A stretch of DNA of 61,564 nt from Eubacterium sp. Its GTDB lineage: Bacteria > Bacillota > Clostridia > Peptostreptococcales > Anaerovoracaceae. The DNA lies in contig JAETRU010000014.1 in the NCBI GenBank assembly GCA_021769965.1, positions 1 through 61,564 on the forward strand, given 5' to 3'. The notes beneath the pieces were generated by a model that ran no database searches, was not told where the DNA came from, and saw only the letters and a program-made list of their open reading frames with translations. Position 1 is the stretch's first letter, and each line of letters starts with the position of its first letter. Shown one piece after another: positions 8,482 through 17,044 of the stretch. Position numbers and translations under genes: made by a program.

Positions 8482-9273
8482 ATGAATGCAATTACATGGG
8501 CACTGCTGGGCACCCTGTTCACCTTTTCGGTGACGACTCTGGGTGCTTTAAATGTTTTTTGGGTCAAAAAAGAAGTCAGCAACACGGTTCAGTGCGTGTT
8601 TCTCGGCTTCGCCGGCGGCGTTATGATCGCGGCTTCGGTCTGGTCCCTGCTGCTCCCCGGTATCGAACGGGCTGATGAAGCCGGACAGATCAGCTGGCTG
8701 GTCATGACGGGAGGCTTTTTGCTGGGAGTGGCGGCACTGCTTCTGGCAGACAGCCTTTTGAAGCGCCACTACCAGCTGCGGCTGCAAAACGGCCGGATCG
8801 CCAGCCTGAAACAGAGCACGCTGATGCTGGTCATCGCCATCACGATCCACAATATCCCCGAAGGCATGGCTGTAGGCCTGGCCTTCGCCCTCGCCATGAG
8901 CGATCCGGGCAATCCTGCTCTGTTCTCCGGCGCTCTGGCTCTTGCCTTAGGCATCGGCATCCAGAACTATCCGGAGGGCACAGCCGTAGCCCTGCCTCTG
9001 ATCAAAGACGGTATGGGCCGGAAAAAATCCTTTTTATACGGCAGCATGTCCGCCATGGTGGAACCGGTCTTCGGCGTACTGGCCGCTGTTCTGGCTACCC
9101 TGATCACGCCGCTGATGCCGATGCTGCTGGCCTTTGCCGCGGGAACCATGATTTACGTTGTGGTACAGGAGCTGCTCCCCGAAGCCCAGAGCTGTGACAA
9201 AGAAAAACTGGCTACACTGGGCTTTATCGCCGGATTTCTGATCATGATGATTCTGGACGTAAGTTTAGGGTAA
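8482..9273 (+). CDS. ZIP family metal transporter
   Basis: A 263-residue polytopic membrane protein with the ZIP hallmark motifs HNIPEG in TM4 and NYPEG in TM5, which form the metal path. About eight hydrophobic segments are visible, and the TM3-TM4 loop is short with few histidines. It resembles ZupT-like zinc or divalent metal importers. The ATG at 8482 is preferred over an upstream TTG that sits directly against the AGGAG site. It is a single gene between the proA terminator and the Trp T-box. Confidence 0.88.
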   Translation: MNAITWALLGTLFTFSVTTLGALNVFWVKKEVSNTVQCVFLGFAGGVMIAASVWSLLLPGIERADEAGQISWLVMTGGFLLGVAALLLADSLLKRHYQLRLQNGRIASLKQSTLMLVIAITIHNIPEGMAVGLAFALAMSDPGNPALFSGALALALGIGIQNYPEGTAVALPLIKDGMGRKKSFLYGSMSAMVEPVFGVLAAVLATLITPLMPMLLAFAAGTMIYVVVQELLPEAQSCDKEKLATLGFIAGFLIMMILDVSLG

Positions 9274-9284
9274 ATAAAGAATCA

Positions 9285-9318
9285 AACAGTTTTTTGTTTT
9301 TTTTCACAAAAAACTGTT
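9285..9318. repeat. Perfect 12-bp inverted repeat overlapping the T-box promoter
   Basis: AACAGTTTTTTG (9285-9296) and its complement (9307-9318) could form a hairpin just past the ZIP gene. There is no T run after the stem on the plus strand, so it is a doubtful terminator. The right arm overlaps the first bases of the -35 element of the T-box promoter. Confidence 0.6.
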
Positions 9319-9345
9319 GACACATTCCATATCTCATGTTATTCT
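9317..9345 (+). promoter_or_regulatory. Sigma-A promoter of the Trp T-box / trpB2 transcript
   Basis: TTGACA (9317-9322) and TATTCT (9340-9345) are separated by 17 bp. Transcription would begin near 9352, immediately before the T-box leader. Confidence 0.75.
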
Positions 9346-9351
9346 TTAACA

Positions 9352-9691
9352 GTAAACTAAATAACAGACAAACCTTTGAGGGAGAGTAGTAAGCTTTGAT
9401 ACTTACATCTGAGAGAGCTGTAGATGGTGAGATTACAGCATGAAAAGGCAGAGCTGAATGGACTCCTGAGGGCAAACCGAACCGCCGGACGACAGGTGAA
9501 AGCACGACTGACACCCTTTGATCAGGCACAGTAGGGGCGCCGGAGAAGATACTCCGTTAACAAAATCGGCATATGATGGTATGCGCAGAGTGGGCACAGC
9601 GATAAAGCTGCGCCAAGCCGGGTGGCACCGCAAGAGAACCTATTACTCTTGTCCCAGCAGAAGATTTGTCTGGGACAGGAGTTTTTATTTT
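9352..9691 (+). promoter_or_regulatory. T-box leader, predicted tryptophan-responsive
   Basis: The leader has the T-box landmarks in order: an AGTA bulge, AGAGAGC, a GGTG distal loop, the specifier region GCTGAA-TGG-ACTCC, and the T-box sequence GGGTGGCACCGC (9620-9631). A terminator stem follows (CTCTTGTCCCAG with CTGGGACAGGAG, 9646-9681) and ends in a T run. The codon in the specifier position is TGG, so uncharged tRNA-Trp should stabilise the antiterminator and allow trpB2 transcription when tryptophan is scarce. Confidence 0.93.
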
Positions 9692-9727
9692 GCTCCTGTC
9701 CGCGAAAAACGAAAGGAGCACACTGAA

Positions 9728-11119
9728 ATGAACAAAGAAATCAACAAGATCCCTTACAAAATTTATCTGGAAGAAAGCGAAATGCCGGCACAGTATTACA
9801 ACGTCAGGGCTGACATGAAGAAAAAACCTGCCCCGCTGCTGAATCCGGCGACCCTGCAGCCGATGACGCAGGAAGAGCTTTCCGCCGTATTCTGTGAGGA
9901 ACTGGTCAGACAGGAACTGGACGATACCACCGCCTATTTCGACATTCCGCAGGAGATCCGGGACTTTTACAAGATGTACCGCCCTTCCCCGCTGGTCCGG
10001 GCTTACTGTCTGGAAGAAAAGCTGCAGACGCCGGCAAAGATCTATTACAAATTTGAAGGCAACAACACCAGCGGCAGCCACAAGCTGAATTCCGCGATCG
10101 CGCAGGCCTACTACGCCAAGCAGCAGGGGTTGAAAGGCGTGACAACTGAAACCGGAGCCGGCCAATGGGGTACTGCCCTGTCCATGGCCTGCGCTTATCT
10201 GGGTCTGGACTGCAGGGTCTACATGGTAAAGGTATCCTACGAGCAGAAGCCGTTCAGAAGAGAAGTCATGAGAACTTACGGCGCTAACGTGACGCCTTCC
10301 CCGTCTATGACTACTGAAGTCGGCAAGAAGATCCTGGCTGAGCATCCGGGAACCACGGGAAGTTTGGGATGCGCTATCTCAGAAGCTGTAGAAGACGCTA
10401 CGACCCATGAAGGCTACAGATACGTGCTGGGAAGCGTTCTGAACCAGGTGCTGCTCCACCAGAGCGTCATCGGTCTGGAAACCAAGACCGCCATGGACAA
10501 ATACGGCATCAAACCGGATGTGATCATCGGCTGTGCCGGCGGCGGTTCCAATCTGGGCGGACTGATCTCCCCGTTCATGGGCGAAAAGCTGAGAGGCGAA
10601 GCTGACTACCAGTTCATCGCCGTTGAGCCGGCATCCTGCCCGAGCCTGACCCGCGGCAAATATGCCTACGACTTCTGCGACACTGGTATGGTCTGCCCTC
10701 TGGCTAAGATGTACACCCTGGGAAGCGGATTTATTCCGTCAGCCAACCACGCAGGCGGTCTCAGATATCACGGCATGAGTTCCACCCTTTCCGAGCTGTA
10801 CGATCAGGGCCTCATGGAAGCCCGCAGCGTAGAACAGACAGAAGTGTTCAAAGCAGCTGAGGAATTCGCAAGAATAGAAGGGATCCTGCCAGCGCCGGAA
10901 AGCAGCCACGCTATCAAAGTCGCCATCGACGAAGCGCTGAAATGCAAAGAGACCGGCGAAGAAAAAACGATACTCTTCGGTCTGACCGGTACCGGCTATT
11001 TCGATCTGAAGGCTTATGAATCCTTCAACAACGGCACGATGACCGACTACATTCCGACGGATGAGGACCTGCAGAAAGGCTTTGACGGTATTCCTCAGTT
11101 TCCCGGCAATGAGATCTAA
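9728..11119 (+). CDS. trpB: TrpB2-type tryptophan synthase beta chain
   Basis: A PLP fold-type II enzyme of 463 residues, the longer TrpB2 form that often occurs without trpA. The PLP lysine lies in NTSGSHKLNSA, and the glycine-rich phosphate loop is CAGGGSNLGG. It would join indole to serine, or use another indole source. The start at 9728 follows AAAGGAG (9713-9719); the longer upstream frame runs through the T-box and is not coding. No other trp genes are in this window, so it may act in indole salvage. Confidence 0.92.
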   Translation: MNKEINKIPYKIYLEESEMPAQYYNVRADMKKKPAPLLNPATLQPMTQEELSAVFCEELVRQELDDTTAYFDIPQEIRDFYKMYRPSPLVRAYCLEEKLQTPAKIYYKFEGNNTSGSHKLNSAIAQAYYAKQQGLKGVTTETGAGQWGTALSMACAYLGLDCRVYMVKVSYEQKPFRREVMRTYGANVTPSPSMTTEVGKKILAEHPGTTGSLGCAISEAVEDATTHEGYRYVLGSVLNQVLLHQSVIGLETKTAMDKYGIKPDVIIGCAGGGSNLGGLISPFMGEKLRGEADYQFIAVEPASCPSLTRGKYAYDFCDTGMVCPLAKMYTLGSGFIPSANHAGGLRYHGMSSTLSELYDQGLMEARSVEQTEVFKAAEEFARIEGILPAPESSHAIKVAIDEALKCKETGEEKTILFGLTGTGYFDLKAYESFNNGTMTDYIPTDEDLQKGFDGIPQFPGNEI

Positions 11120-11155
11120 CAAAATTACGCAAGCAGAATATAAAGGAGTATTCCT

Positions 11156-11845
11156 ATGAACTATAGCATCACGCCCATCGCCCGTATCCAGAGCCCTTTT
11201 AAAAGCAAGTTCGGGATCCCGAGACAAAGCGGTCTGTCCCCTTCTGTCCTCTCCCGGATCATATTTGAAGAAAAGTATCGTTATCCTTCCGCTCTTCACG
11301 GACTGGAGGATTTCTCACACTTGTGGCTGATCTGGGCTTTCTCGGAGAATCTGGACGCGCCGTGGCATCCCACGGTCCGTCCGCCGCGCCTCGGCGGCAA
11401 CAAGCGAATGGGCGTCTTTGCCACCCGCTCTCCTTTCCGTCCCAACGGTCTGGGCCTTTCCTCTGTCAGGATCGAAGCAATTGAAAAGGACCCGTCACTG
11501 GGTCCTGTCATTCTGGTTTCCGGCGCGGATCTTCTGGATGGAACGCCTATCTACGATATCAAACCGTATATCTCTACCGACTGTCACCCGGAAGCAGTCT
11601 GCGGCTTTCAGGATCGTACAAAAGCTTATCGGCTGCAGGTGGATATTCCAGAAGACCTGCTGACCCGCATACCCCTCGGGCTGCAGCCAGGTCTTCTGGA
11701 AATTCTGGCGCAGGATCCCCGGCCCGGATATCAGGACGATCCCGACAGGATCTACGGTCTCGTTTACGACAGATTCGATGTACGTTTCACTGTGGCAGAC
11801 CGGAAACTTCGCGTCATAGATATCGCCGCGGCGGACACCCTTTGA
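11156..11845 (+). CDS. trmO: tRNA (N6-threonylcarbamoyladenosine37-N6)-methyltransferase TrmO
   Basis: A 229-residue protein of the TsaA/TrmO (UPF0066) family, which methylates t6A37 in threonine tRNAs using SAM. Diagnostic segments are ITPIARIQSPF at the N-terminus, HLWLIWAF, and RSPFRPNGLGLS, then DLLDGTPIYDIKPY. A C-terminal extension follows the beta-barrel, as is common. The start follows AAAGGAG. It is convergent with the hydantoinase gene, and their stop codons are directly adjacent. Confidence 0.9.
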   Translation: MNYSITPIARIQSPFKSKFGIPRQSGLSPSVLSRIIFEEKYRYPSALHGLEDFSHLWLIWAFSENLDAPWHPTVRPPRLGGNKRMGVFATRSPFRPNGLGLSSVRIEAIEKDPSLGPVILVSGADLLDGTPIYDIKPYISTDCHPEAVCGFQDRTKAYRLQVDIPEDLLTRIPLGLQPGLLEILAQDPRPGYQDDPDRIYGLVYDRFDVRFTVADRKLRVIDIAAADTL

Positions 11846-13876
11846 TCATTGACGATGGGAAACTTCCGCGGCAGAATCGTTTGTGGAAACCGCTCTGGCC
11901 GTGACTGTTGTCTCGATCAGATCGTCCGGGTTGCGGCGGCTGCGCCGGTATCGGTTTTCTTCCACAGTGATCTCTATTTTTATGTTTTTTGACGCGCCCT
12001 GCTGCACGGCTCTCCTTCGGGCGCCTTCCTCTGCCAGTGTTTTCGCTGCCTCTACGGCTTCTGTATACTCCGGCAGTGAGAAGGTCTTCGGGCCTCCGGT
12101 GATCACGTATGTCAAATAAGAGCTCCGGATGCCTTTATACGGTTCGATCTGTATCACACACTCGGTATTGACATTTCCCACAGCCGCGCCGATGGCGTTG
12201 GCCACCTTTCCGTCTTCCGGAAATACTGCTTCTGTCCGCATCAGCGCCGCTATATCTTTGAGAAAGACTTTGGTAGGGCCGCCGATTCCGATCAGTCTGA
12301 ACGGAACATGAAAATGCGGACTGACAAAGCGTTCTGCCATGTCACAGTCTCTGGTGCGGAAGATATAGGACGCCAGCTTCATCAGCTGTTCCTTTTCCTC
12401 TGCTGCCAGATCCCGGCCTGTTTCATACTTCATAGAGATGGCAACTAAATTGCTGTAGAGCCGGCATCTGACCAGGTCATAGATCTCCCGGCAGACGCTC
12501 TCCGGCGGCTGTTTCATCACAATGCCCAGATATGCCGCGCCTAACTTCGATGCCTGCACATCATACTGCACATAATCGCCGCGTATATGCATGGCGTCTG
12601 TAGGCGTCATTCCTGACCGCATCACGATGCCCAGATCCTCCAGTCTCTGCATATTCAGCACATGGGGACTGATGCGCGCCGCTTCCGCTGCTTCTCGGTA
12701 GATCAAAGGACCTTTCGCAAGGGCTTTGATAAACCGCTGCTCTCCAATAGTAAAAGACGAGAGATCCTCAGGTTCTTTCACCAGCAGAAAAAACTCACCC
12801 GCGGGATAGCTGAACGCCCGGTCCATATAGACCAGTGTCTTCAGTTTTTTGATGATCTCAGGATATTCCTCTGCCAGCATACACAGCGGAATATATCTTC
12901 TCTGATCCAGATACAGTTCTCTTCCTTTATATTTTACTGCCGTATCTCCTCCCAGAGCAAAAGTATCGATGGAAACGCCTTTGACCATGGTCTTCCATTC
13001 TCCAATGGATATGCCGGAGGCGGCCGTAACGGGCTGCCCGTTTCGGATCATGGCTACATCGCTGGTGGTTCCGCCCATATCTACGATCATAGCGTCAGAC
13101 TCATCCGAAAGCTCCATAGCGCCGATGATGCTCGCTGCCGGTCCGCAGAGCAAGGTCTCCACCGGCCGTTTACCGGCAAAATCTCTGCTCATAATGCTTC
13201 CGTCACTTCTTACGATGACGATAGGCAGACGGATATCAAGCTCCTCAAGCGAGCGATCGATCGCCTGAAAGAATTCCTCCATAACAGGCAGCAGCCGTGC
13301 ATTGAGCAGGGCTGTCGCGCCTCGTTTCTGAACATTTAATTCCTGGTAGAGCTCATATCCTCTGACGCACGGTATATTCAGTTTTTTGCGCAGAATAGAC
13401 GCCGCGCGCTCTTCATAGGCTCCGTCGTTATATTTAGGATTCACCTGTACGACCGCCACGCTGTCATACCCCGCGAAAATGTCTTCTGCCCGGGCCGCGA
13501 AGGATTCCCAGTCAGGCTCAGGTTCATCTTCCTTCATAGGATCACCCGGAAGGAAACATATCTCATTCACAGGCGGCAGGCCGTACTCTCCCCGCATCTT
13601 TTCGACCAGAATCGGCTTTACGCCGATGAAAAGCAGTTTCGCCCTGCCTCCTTTTGTTTCAACACAGGCATTGGTAGCCAGCGTAGTTGAAAGAGATATA
13701 TAAGAAGCTTTGCTGATCAATCCGCTGTCCAGTCCCCGCAAAGCCCTGATGATGCCGACACACAGATCCTGCCTGGTCGTCGGCGTTTTGCTCTGGGCCA
13801 GGACCTTATGTTTTTCTGTATCAAAGATGACCGCGTCGGTACATGTACCGCCTGTATCTATGCCGATTGCTAACAT
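11846..13876 (-). CDS. Hydantoinase/oxoprolinase family protein
   Basis: A 676-residue protein with the N-terminal Hydant_A_N signature (IGIDTGGTCTDAVIFD) and the ATPase-like hydantoinase A core including MIVDMGGTTSDVAMI. The family covers ATP-dependent hydantoinases, 5-oxoprolinases and acetone carboxylase subunits. No hydantoinase B partner is adjacent, so the substrate cannot be assigned. The C-terminal 80 residues are Arg/Glu-rich and outside the core domain. A cytoplasmic role in cyclic amide or amino-acid-derivative turnover would suit the amino-acid theme, but that is inference. Confidence 0.8.
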   Translation of the reverse strand: MLAIGIDTGGTCTDAVIFDTEKHKVLAQSKTPTTRQDLCVGIIRALRGLDSGLISKASYISLSTTLATNACVETKGGRAKLLFIGVKPILVEKMRGEYGLPPVNEICFLPGDPMKEDEPEPDWESFAARAEDIFAGYDSVAVVQVNPKYNDGAYEERAASILRKKLNIPCVRGYELYQELNVQKRGATALLNARLLPVMEEFFQAIDRSLEELDIRLPIVIVRSDGSIMSRDFAGKRPVETLLCGPAASIIGAMELSDESDAMIVDMGGTTSDVAMIRNGQPVTAASGISIGEWKTMVKGVSIDTFALGGDTAVKYKGRELYLDQRRYIPLCMLAEEYPEIIKKLKTLVYMDRAFSYPAGEFFLLVKEPEDLSSFTIGEQRFIKALAKGPLIYREAAEAARISPHVLNMQRLEDLGIVMRSGMTPTDAMHIRGDYVQYDVQASKLGAAYLGIVMKQPPESVCREIYDLVRCRLYSNLVAISMKYETGRDLAAEEKEQLMKLASYIFRTRDCDMAERFVSPHFHVPFRLIGIGGPTKVFLKDIAALMRTEAVFPEDGKVANAIGAAVGNVNTECVIQIEPYKGIRSSYLTYVITGGPKTFSLPEYTEAVEAAKTLAEEGARRRAVQQGASKNIKIEITVEENRYRRSRRNPDDLIETTVTARAVSTNDSAAEVSHRQ

Positions 13877-13992
13877 TTGGAAACCTCCCGCTGATATTCA
13901 CTATATTCTGTTTTAAATATATCACAGGTCGGGATCCGGGTCTTGCCTGTTTCCATAGAGATTCTGGTACTTTTTCTATTGAGTGGCGCCGG

Positions 13993-14406
13993 TCACCGCT
14001 GATCATGGATCTCCTTCAAGTCCTCAATGGCGACGACCGGATCCATCGTGTGGAATATCATATAGTTTCGTTTCATTATTTCAACAGGAGCCTGCTTATA
14101 GATCGCAGCGCTGTCCTCACCGTTGTAGTAATGCCAATAGCGGTAAATATAACCGATCCAGTACAGCACATCAGCATCAAATATCTCTCCGTCTTTTTTA
14201 AGCGCTTCACCTGCGGCAGAAACGACTTCCTCAAGGAGGTATTCTTCACCTGCCCACTGCATGCGGTTATACGCAGAATCAAGTTCCTTTGCGGTATCAG
14301 ATGTCATAAACGCTCTGATAAAATCAGCGCTGTCATATTTCTTTTCGGCGGACAATTCAAACAATCTGCCCTGAATATCACAAAGCTTTATCTGAAGCTC
14401 GTTCAT
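13993..14406 (-). CDS. Small helical protein, putative partner/antitoxin of the HTH-ART gene
   Basis: A 137-residue acidic protein predicted from composition to be mostly helical, with no family I can name with confidence. It overlaps the upstream HTH-ART gene by an ATGA tetranucleotide, so the two are almost certainly co-translated. Size, acidity and position fit an antitoxin or neutralising partner, but this is inferred from context alone. No signal peptide or membrane segment is visible. Confidence 0.5.
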   Translation of the reverse strand: MNELQIKLCDIQGRLFELSAEKKYDSADFIRAFMTSDTAKELDSAYNRMQWAGEEYLLEEVVSAAGEALKKDGEIFDADVLYWIGYIYRYWHYYNGEDSAAIYKQAPVEIMKRNYMIFHTMDPVVAIEDLKEIHDQR

Positions 14407-15281
14407 TTTCCACCTCCGCTCGCAGCCTCGTCGAGTATTTCATCAAAAAACATACCTCTACGGCGATAATCTTTACAAATATCGTTGGCAAGGGAAATGC
14501 CTCTGGCACGATTTTCTCCTGCGGCATCTTTTATAAACAGCCTTTCGAGATAAGAAATGCTTATCTCTGCTTCAATGCGGACAGCATCGCAGCCTTTTTG
14601 AGAAACCATCACATACTGCCTGCCAAGCTGGAGAGCAGAAAGGCTGTTGATAAGCGCCATGTCGGTAACATTACCGACAAAGAAGTTGTCGATGACAAAA
14701 AACATACGGTCATCTGCGATACTGCCGATAACCAGATCTTTGCCTGAAGTCATACTACGGTATTTGTTATAGAATGGAGTATCGCTTATCGCTTCCATTT
14801 TTCCCCTGTGGTATGCGACAAGCATTGCCCAGTCAATATCCTCGGCCACTTCAATTTGACTAAGTTCAGCCACATTTACAGAGACGATGTAAAACCTGGA
14901 TTTTTCATAATCACAAATCAAGGTAAGCACCTGACCGGGATTCGTTCCCATATAAAAGCCTCTGCCAAAGTCGCACTGCCTGCGGCTCCTTGGTTCGATC
15001 CGGCCCTCGATTCCCGACTTTGAGCCATGGTAAAGCAGCACGCGATCTGCATCAAGCTTAACGGCTTCCGCTGCCCCCGTGATCCTTTTCAAAGTCATAT
15101 CATAAACAGGCACAGACTTCTCCCTGCACAGATCATATATCCTGGACTGCGCCAGTTTGTTCGGAACAGCATGGCCATTTTCCCAACGGTTTACAGTTGC
15201 AAAAGTAACATTCAGCGACTTTGCAAATCTGGTCTGACTCATATTCAAATATGTTCTTATCTGTTTGATAAGCATTTGCAT
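14403..15281 (-). CDS. XRE-type HTH fused to a DUF3990-like ADP-ribosyltransferase-fold domain
   Basis: Residues 1-60 form a helix-turn-helix of the XRE type (MSQTRFAKSLNVTFATVNRWENG). From about residue 85 a DUF3990-like region begins with LLYHGSKSGIEGRIEP and DFGRGFYMGT. The His in YHGS and the Tyr in GFYMG fit the H-Y-E class of ADP-ribosyltransferase folds; I could not place the third residue with certainty. The start at 15281 follows GAGGTGG. One protein would both bind its own promoter and act as a toxin or modifier. The downstream overlapping small gene may control it. Confidence 0.65.
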   Translation of the reverse strand: MQMLIKQIRTYLNMSQTRFAKSLNVTFATVNRWENGHAVPNKLAQSRIYDLCREKSVPVYDMTLKRITGAAEAVKLDADRVLLYHGSKSGIEGRIEPRSRRQCDFGRGFYMGTNPGQVLTLICDYEKSRFYIVSVNVAELSQIEVAEDIDWAMLVAYHRGKMEAISDTPFYNKYRSMTSGKDLVIGSIADDRMFFVIDNFFVGNVTDMALINSLSALQLGRQYVMVSQKGCDAVRIEAEISISYLERLFIKDAAGENRARGISLANDICKDYRRRGMFFDEILDEAASGGGK

Positions 15282-15377
15282 AGTACCACCTCGCAAAATA
15301 TAACATCATTTCTATTTTTTATTATATTAAATGTTATACTCTGTGTCAATTGCGAATTTCTGAGAGATAACGGCGGC

Positions 15378-15418
15378 AAAAAAAGAAATCCTGCAGATCG
15401 CATGACTGCTGGATTTCT
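15378..15418 (-). terminator. Terminator downstream of the partial tRNA-Ser copy
   Basis: On the minus strand GAAATCCAGCAG pairs with CTGCAGGATTTC and is followed by TTTTTTT. It lies a few bases beyond the CCA end of the partial tRNA copy and is probably the ancestral tRNA-Ser terminator, displaced when the element inserted. Confidence 0.8.
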
Positions 15419-15420
15419 CG

Positions 15421-15485
15421 TTGGCGGAAGCGGTGGGATTCGAACCCACGTGCCCTTGCGGACAACCGCATTTCGAGTGCGGCTC
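15421..15485 (-). repeat. 65-bp direct copy of the tRNA-Ser 3' part (putative att site)
   Basis: This segment is identical over 65 bp to 17044-17108. It contains the tRNA-Ser 3' end from just before the anticodon stem through variable arm, T arm, acceptor strand and CCA, but lacks the first 25 nt of the gene. It cannot make a tRNA. A copy of a tRNA 3' end at the far side of an insertion is the usual footprint of site-specific integration at a tRNA gene. Confidence 0.9.
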
Positions 15486-15486
15486 C

Positions 15487-16875
15487 CTACTCTCGCAGCA
15501 TCTCATTATAGCTGACCAGTGTTACATTCCCCATCTCTGCCGCTTTATCCATGCAGCCTTTTGTAAACCCGGTTTTGGCGAAAAGATAGAAATGCTTTTT
15601 CTTATAGTTAAACAGCTCGCTGCGCTCTACAAGAGTCTCCAAAACGCCGAGATCAGCCTTTTCGTTTGTCCACTTACACTCAGCAAACAGGGCAGAATCC
15701 TTATCCGCACCCATAATATCAATCTCCTCCTGGGTTCTGGTCTTGGAATTCGTTCCCCACCAGCGGCCGAGATCGCTGAAATTTACAGCGCATTTACCGT
15801 CAAGCAGCAGTTTCCAAAGGTATTGCCTGCAGATTTCCTCAAATACGCCGCCCATATAGGCAGGGATCTCAGGAGCAATGCGTTTATAAGCAAGGTCGGC
15901 AGCTCCACGGGAAATGATCGAGGTATTTTCCGGCACAAAGCGATACCAAAAGCGGAACATATTATCCTCAATAGAATAAATCGTCTTACGGTTTGATTTT
16001 TCACCGTAGGGTGATTCTTTCTTCACGATGCCAAGCGTGATCAAATTCTTAATATAGGTAGCACACACGCTTGTATCTTCGCCAGTCTTACCAGCGATCT
16101 CATTCATTTTGGAGCAGCCTGCGGCGATCGCTGTAATTACCGCATTATAAATCGCCGGTTCACGCACTTCCTGTTTTAAAAGATTGCTTGGCTCTTCAAA
16201 AATAGAAGAAGCGGGATTCAAGTAGATGTTTTTGATATTGTCCTCAATGGAGAAATGGTCATCTATCTGCATCAGATACTGCGGCGTTCCGCCGATAACT
16301 CCGTATGCCAGTGCCTTGTCGATATCAGAAAACCTTGTGAAATATCGGCAGACTTCAAAGAAATCAAAGGGACTTAATTTGAGTTGTGCCGTTCTTCTTC
16401 CATAAAGCGGTGCTTTATATGCCAAAACATGATCCTCCATATATGACATGGAGGATCCACATAGGATCAGAAAAAGCTTTGAACTATCCTTGTTTTTGTC
16501 AATCAAAAGCTGGATCGTAGAAGCAAGGCTTTTGGATGCGCGGGCAACATAGGGGTATTCGTCAATAACAAGCACGATCCTCTTCGTTTTTGCCAGTTCA
16601 AAGACATACTCTAACGCCGATTGAAAAGACGCAAAGGATGAATCAACAGCAATTCCCGTGTTATATTCCATAATGCATCTCGAAAAGTTATCCAGATTCT
16701 GTTTTGCATTAGTTTCCACGCCGGTAAAGAAAATAGTATCTTTATCTTTTGTAAATTCGCTGATGAGAGCGGTTTTTCCCACCCTGCGGCGGCCGTAAAT
16801 AACCGCGAATTCGAACTTTCCGGAATTGTACAGCTTATTCAGCGTGTTTAATTCCTGCTGCCTGCCAATAAACAT
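15487..16875 (-). CDS. AAA-family ATPase with C-terminal DUF234 / restriction-like domain
   Basis: A 462-residue protein: an N-terminal archaeal-type ATPase domain with Walker A GRRRVGKT and Walker B LVIDEYP, a winged-helix-like region (about 240-300), and a C-terminal DUF234 domain. The segment EEIDIMG...FAECKW has the D...ExK spacing of PD-(D/E)XK nucleases. The start follows GGAGGTG. The family is abundant and patchy in archaea and clostridia, with unknown function. It is the only gene in the tRNA-flanked element. A nuclease or homing-like role is inference. Confidence 0.82.
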   Translation of the reverse strand: MFIGRQQELNTLNKLYNSGKFEFAVIYGRRRVGKTALISEFTKDKDTIFFTGVETNAKQNLDNFSRCIMEYNTGIAVDSSFASFQSALEYVFELAKTKRIVLVIDEYPYVARASKSLASTIQLLIDKNKDSSKLFLILCGSSMSYMEDHVLAYKAPLYGRRTAQLKLSPFDFFEVCRYFTRFSDIDKALAYGVIGGTPQYLMQIDDHFSIEDNIKNIYLNPASSIFEEPSNLLKQEVREPAIYNAVITAIAAGCSKMNEIAGKTGEDTSVCATYIKNLITLGIVKKESPYGEKSNRKTIYSIEDNMFRFWYRFVPENTSIISRGAADLAYKRIAPEIPAYMGGVFEEICRQYLWKLLLDGKCAVNFSDLGRWWGTNSKTRTQEEIDIMGADKDSALFAECKWTNEKADLGVLETLVERSELFNYKKKHFYLFAKTGFTKGCMDKAAEMGNVTLVSYNEMLRE

Positions 16876-16899
16876 CGACGCACCTCCATACAATTAGTG

Positions 16900-16982
16900 A
16901 TTTACGATTTACTAAAGTATATCCGACTTCGATCTAATTGTCAATAGCTTTTGTATGATTTACTTATTTACGATTTACTAAA
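16900..16982 (-). promoter_or_regulatory. ATPase promoter bracketed by a 17-bp direct repeat
   Basis: On the minus strand TTGACA (16939-16944) and TATACT (16916-16921) are separated by 17 bp. An identical 17-bp sequence, ATTTACGATTTACTAAA on the plus strand, occurs at 16900-16916 and 16966-16982, with 66 bp between starts. One copy touches the -10 element and the other lies upstream of the -35, an arrangement suited to repression by looping or cooperative binding. Confidence 0.75.
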
Positions 16983-17002
16983 ATAGATCTTTTCAGCGTA
17001 TC

Positions 17003-17040
17003 AAAAAAGAACGCTGGCTTCATATCGAAATCAACGTTCT
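17003..17040 (-). terminator. Terminator of the intact tRNA-Ser gene
   Basis: On the minus strand AGAACGTTG pairs with CAGCGTTCT (one wobble) and is followed by TTTTT. It is unrelated in sequence to the terminator at 15378-15418, supporting the idea that the element brought its own. Confidence 0.75.
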
Positions 17041-17044
17041 TATT

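Larger units (their letters stand above)
15421..17043 (-). mobile_element. 1.6-kb one-gene element integrated at tRNA-Ser(CGA)
   Basis: Exactly 1623 bp separates the two 65-bp tRNA copies. The interior holds one ATPase gene, whose stop codon ends 2 bp from the left repeat, its promoter with repeat pair, and a terminator next to the intact tRNA. Each tRNA copy has its own terminator downstream, as expected if the element brought a replacement tRNA end and displaced the original. No integrase, transposase or resolvase is present, so it may be a deletion remnant or may move using enzymes supplied elsewhere. Confidence 0.7.
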
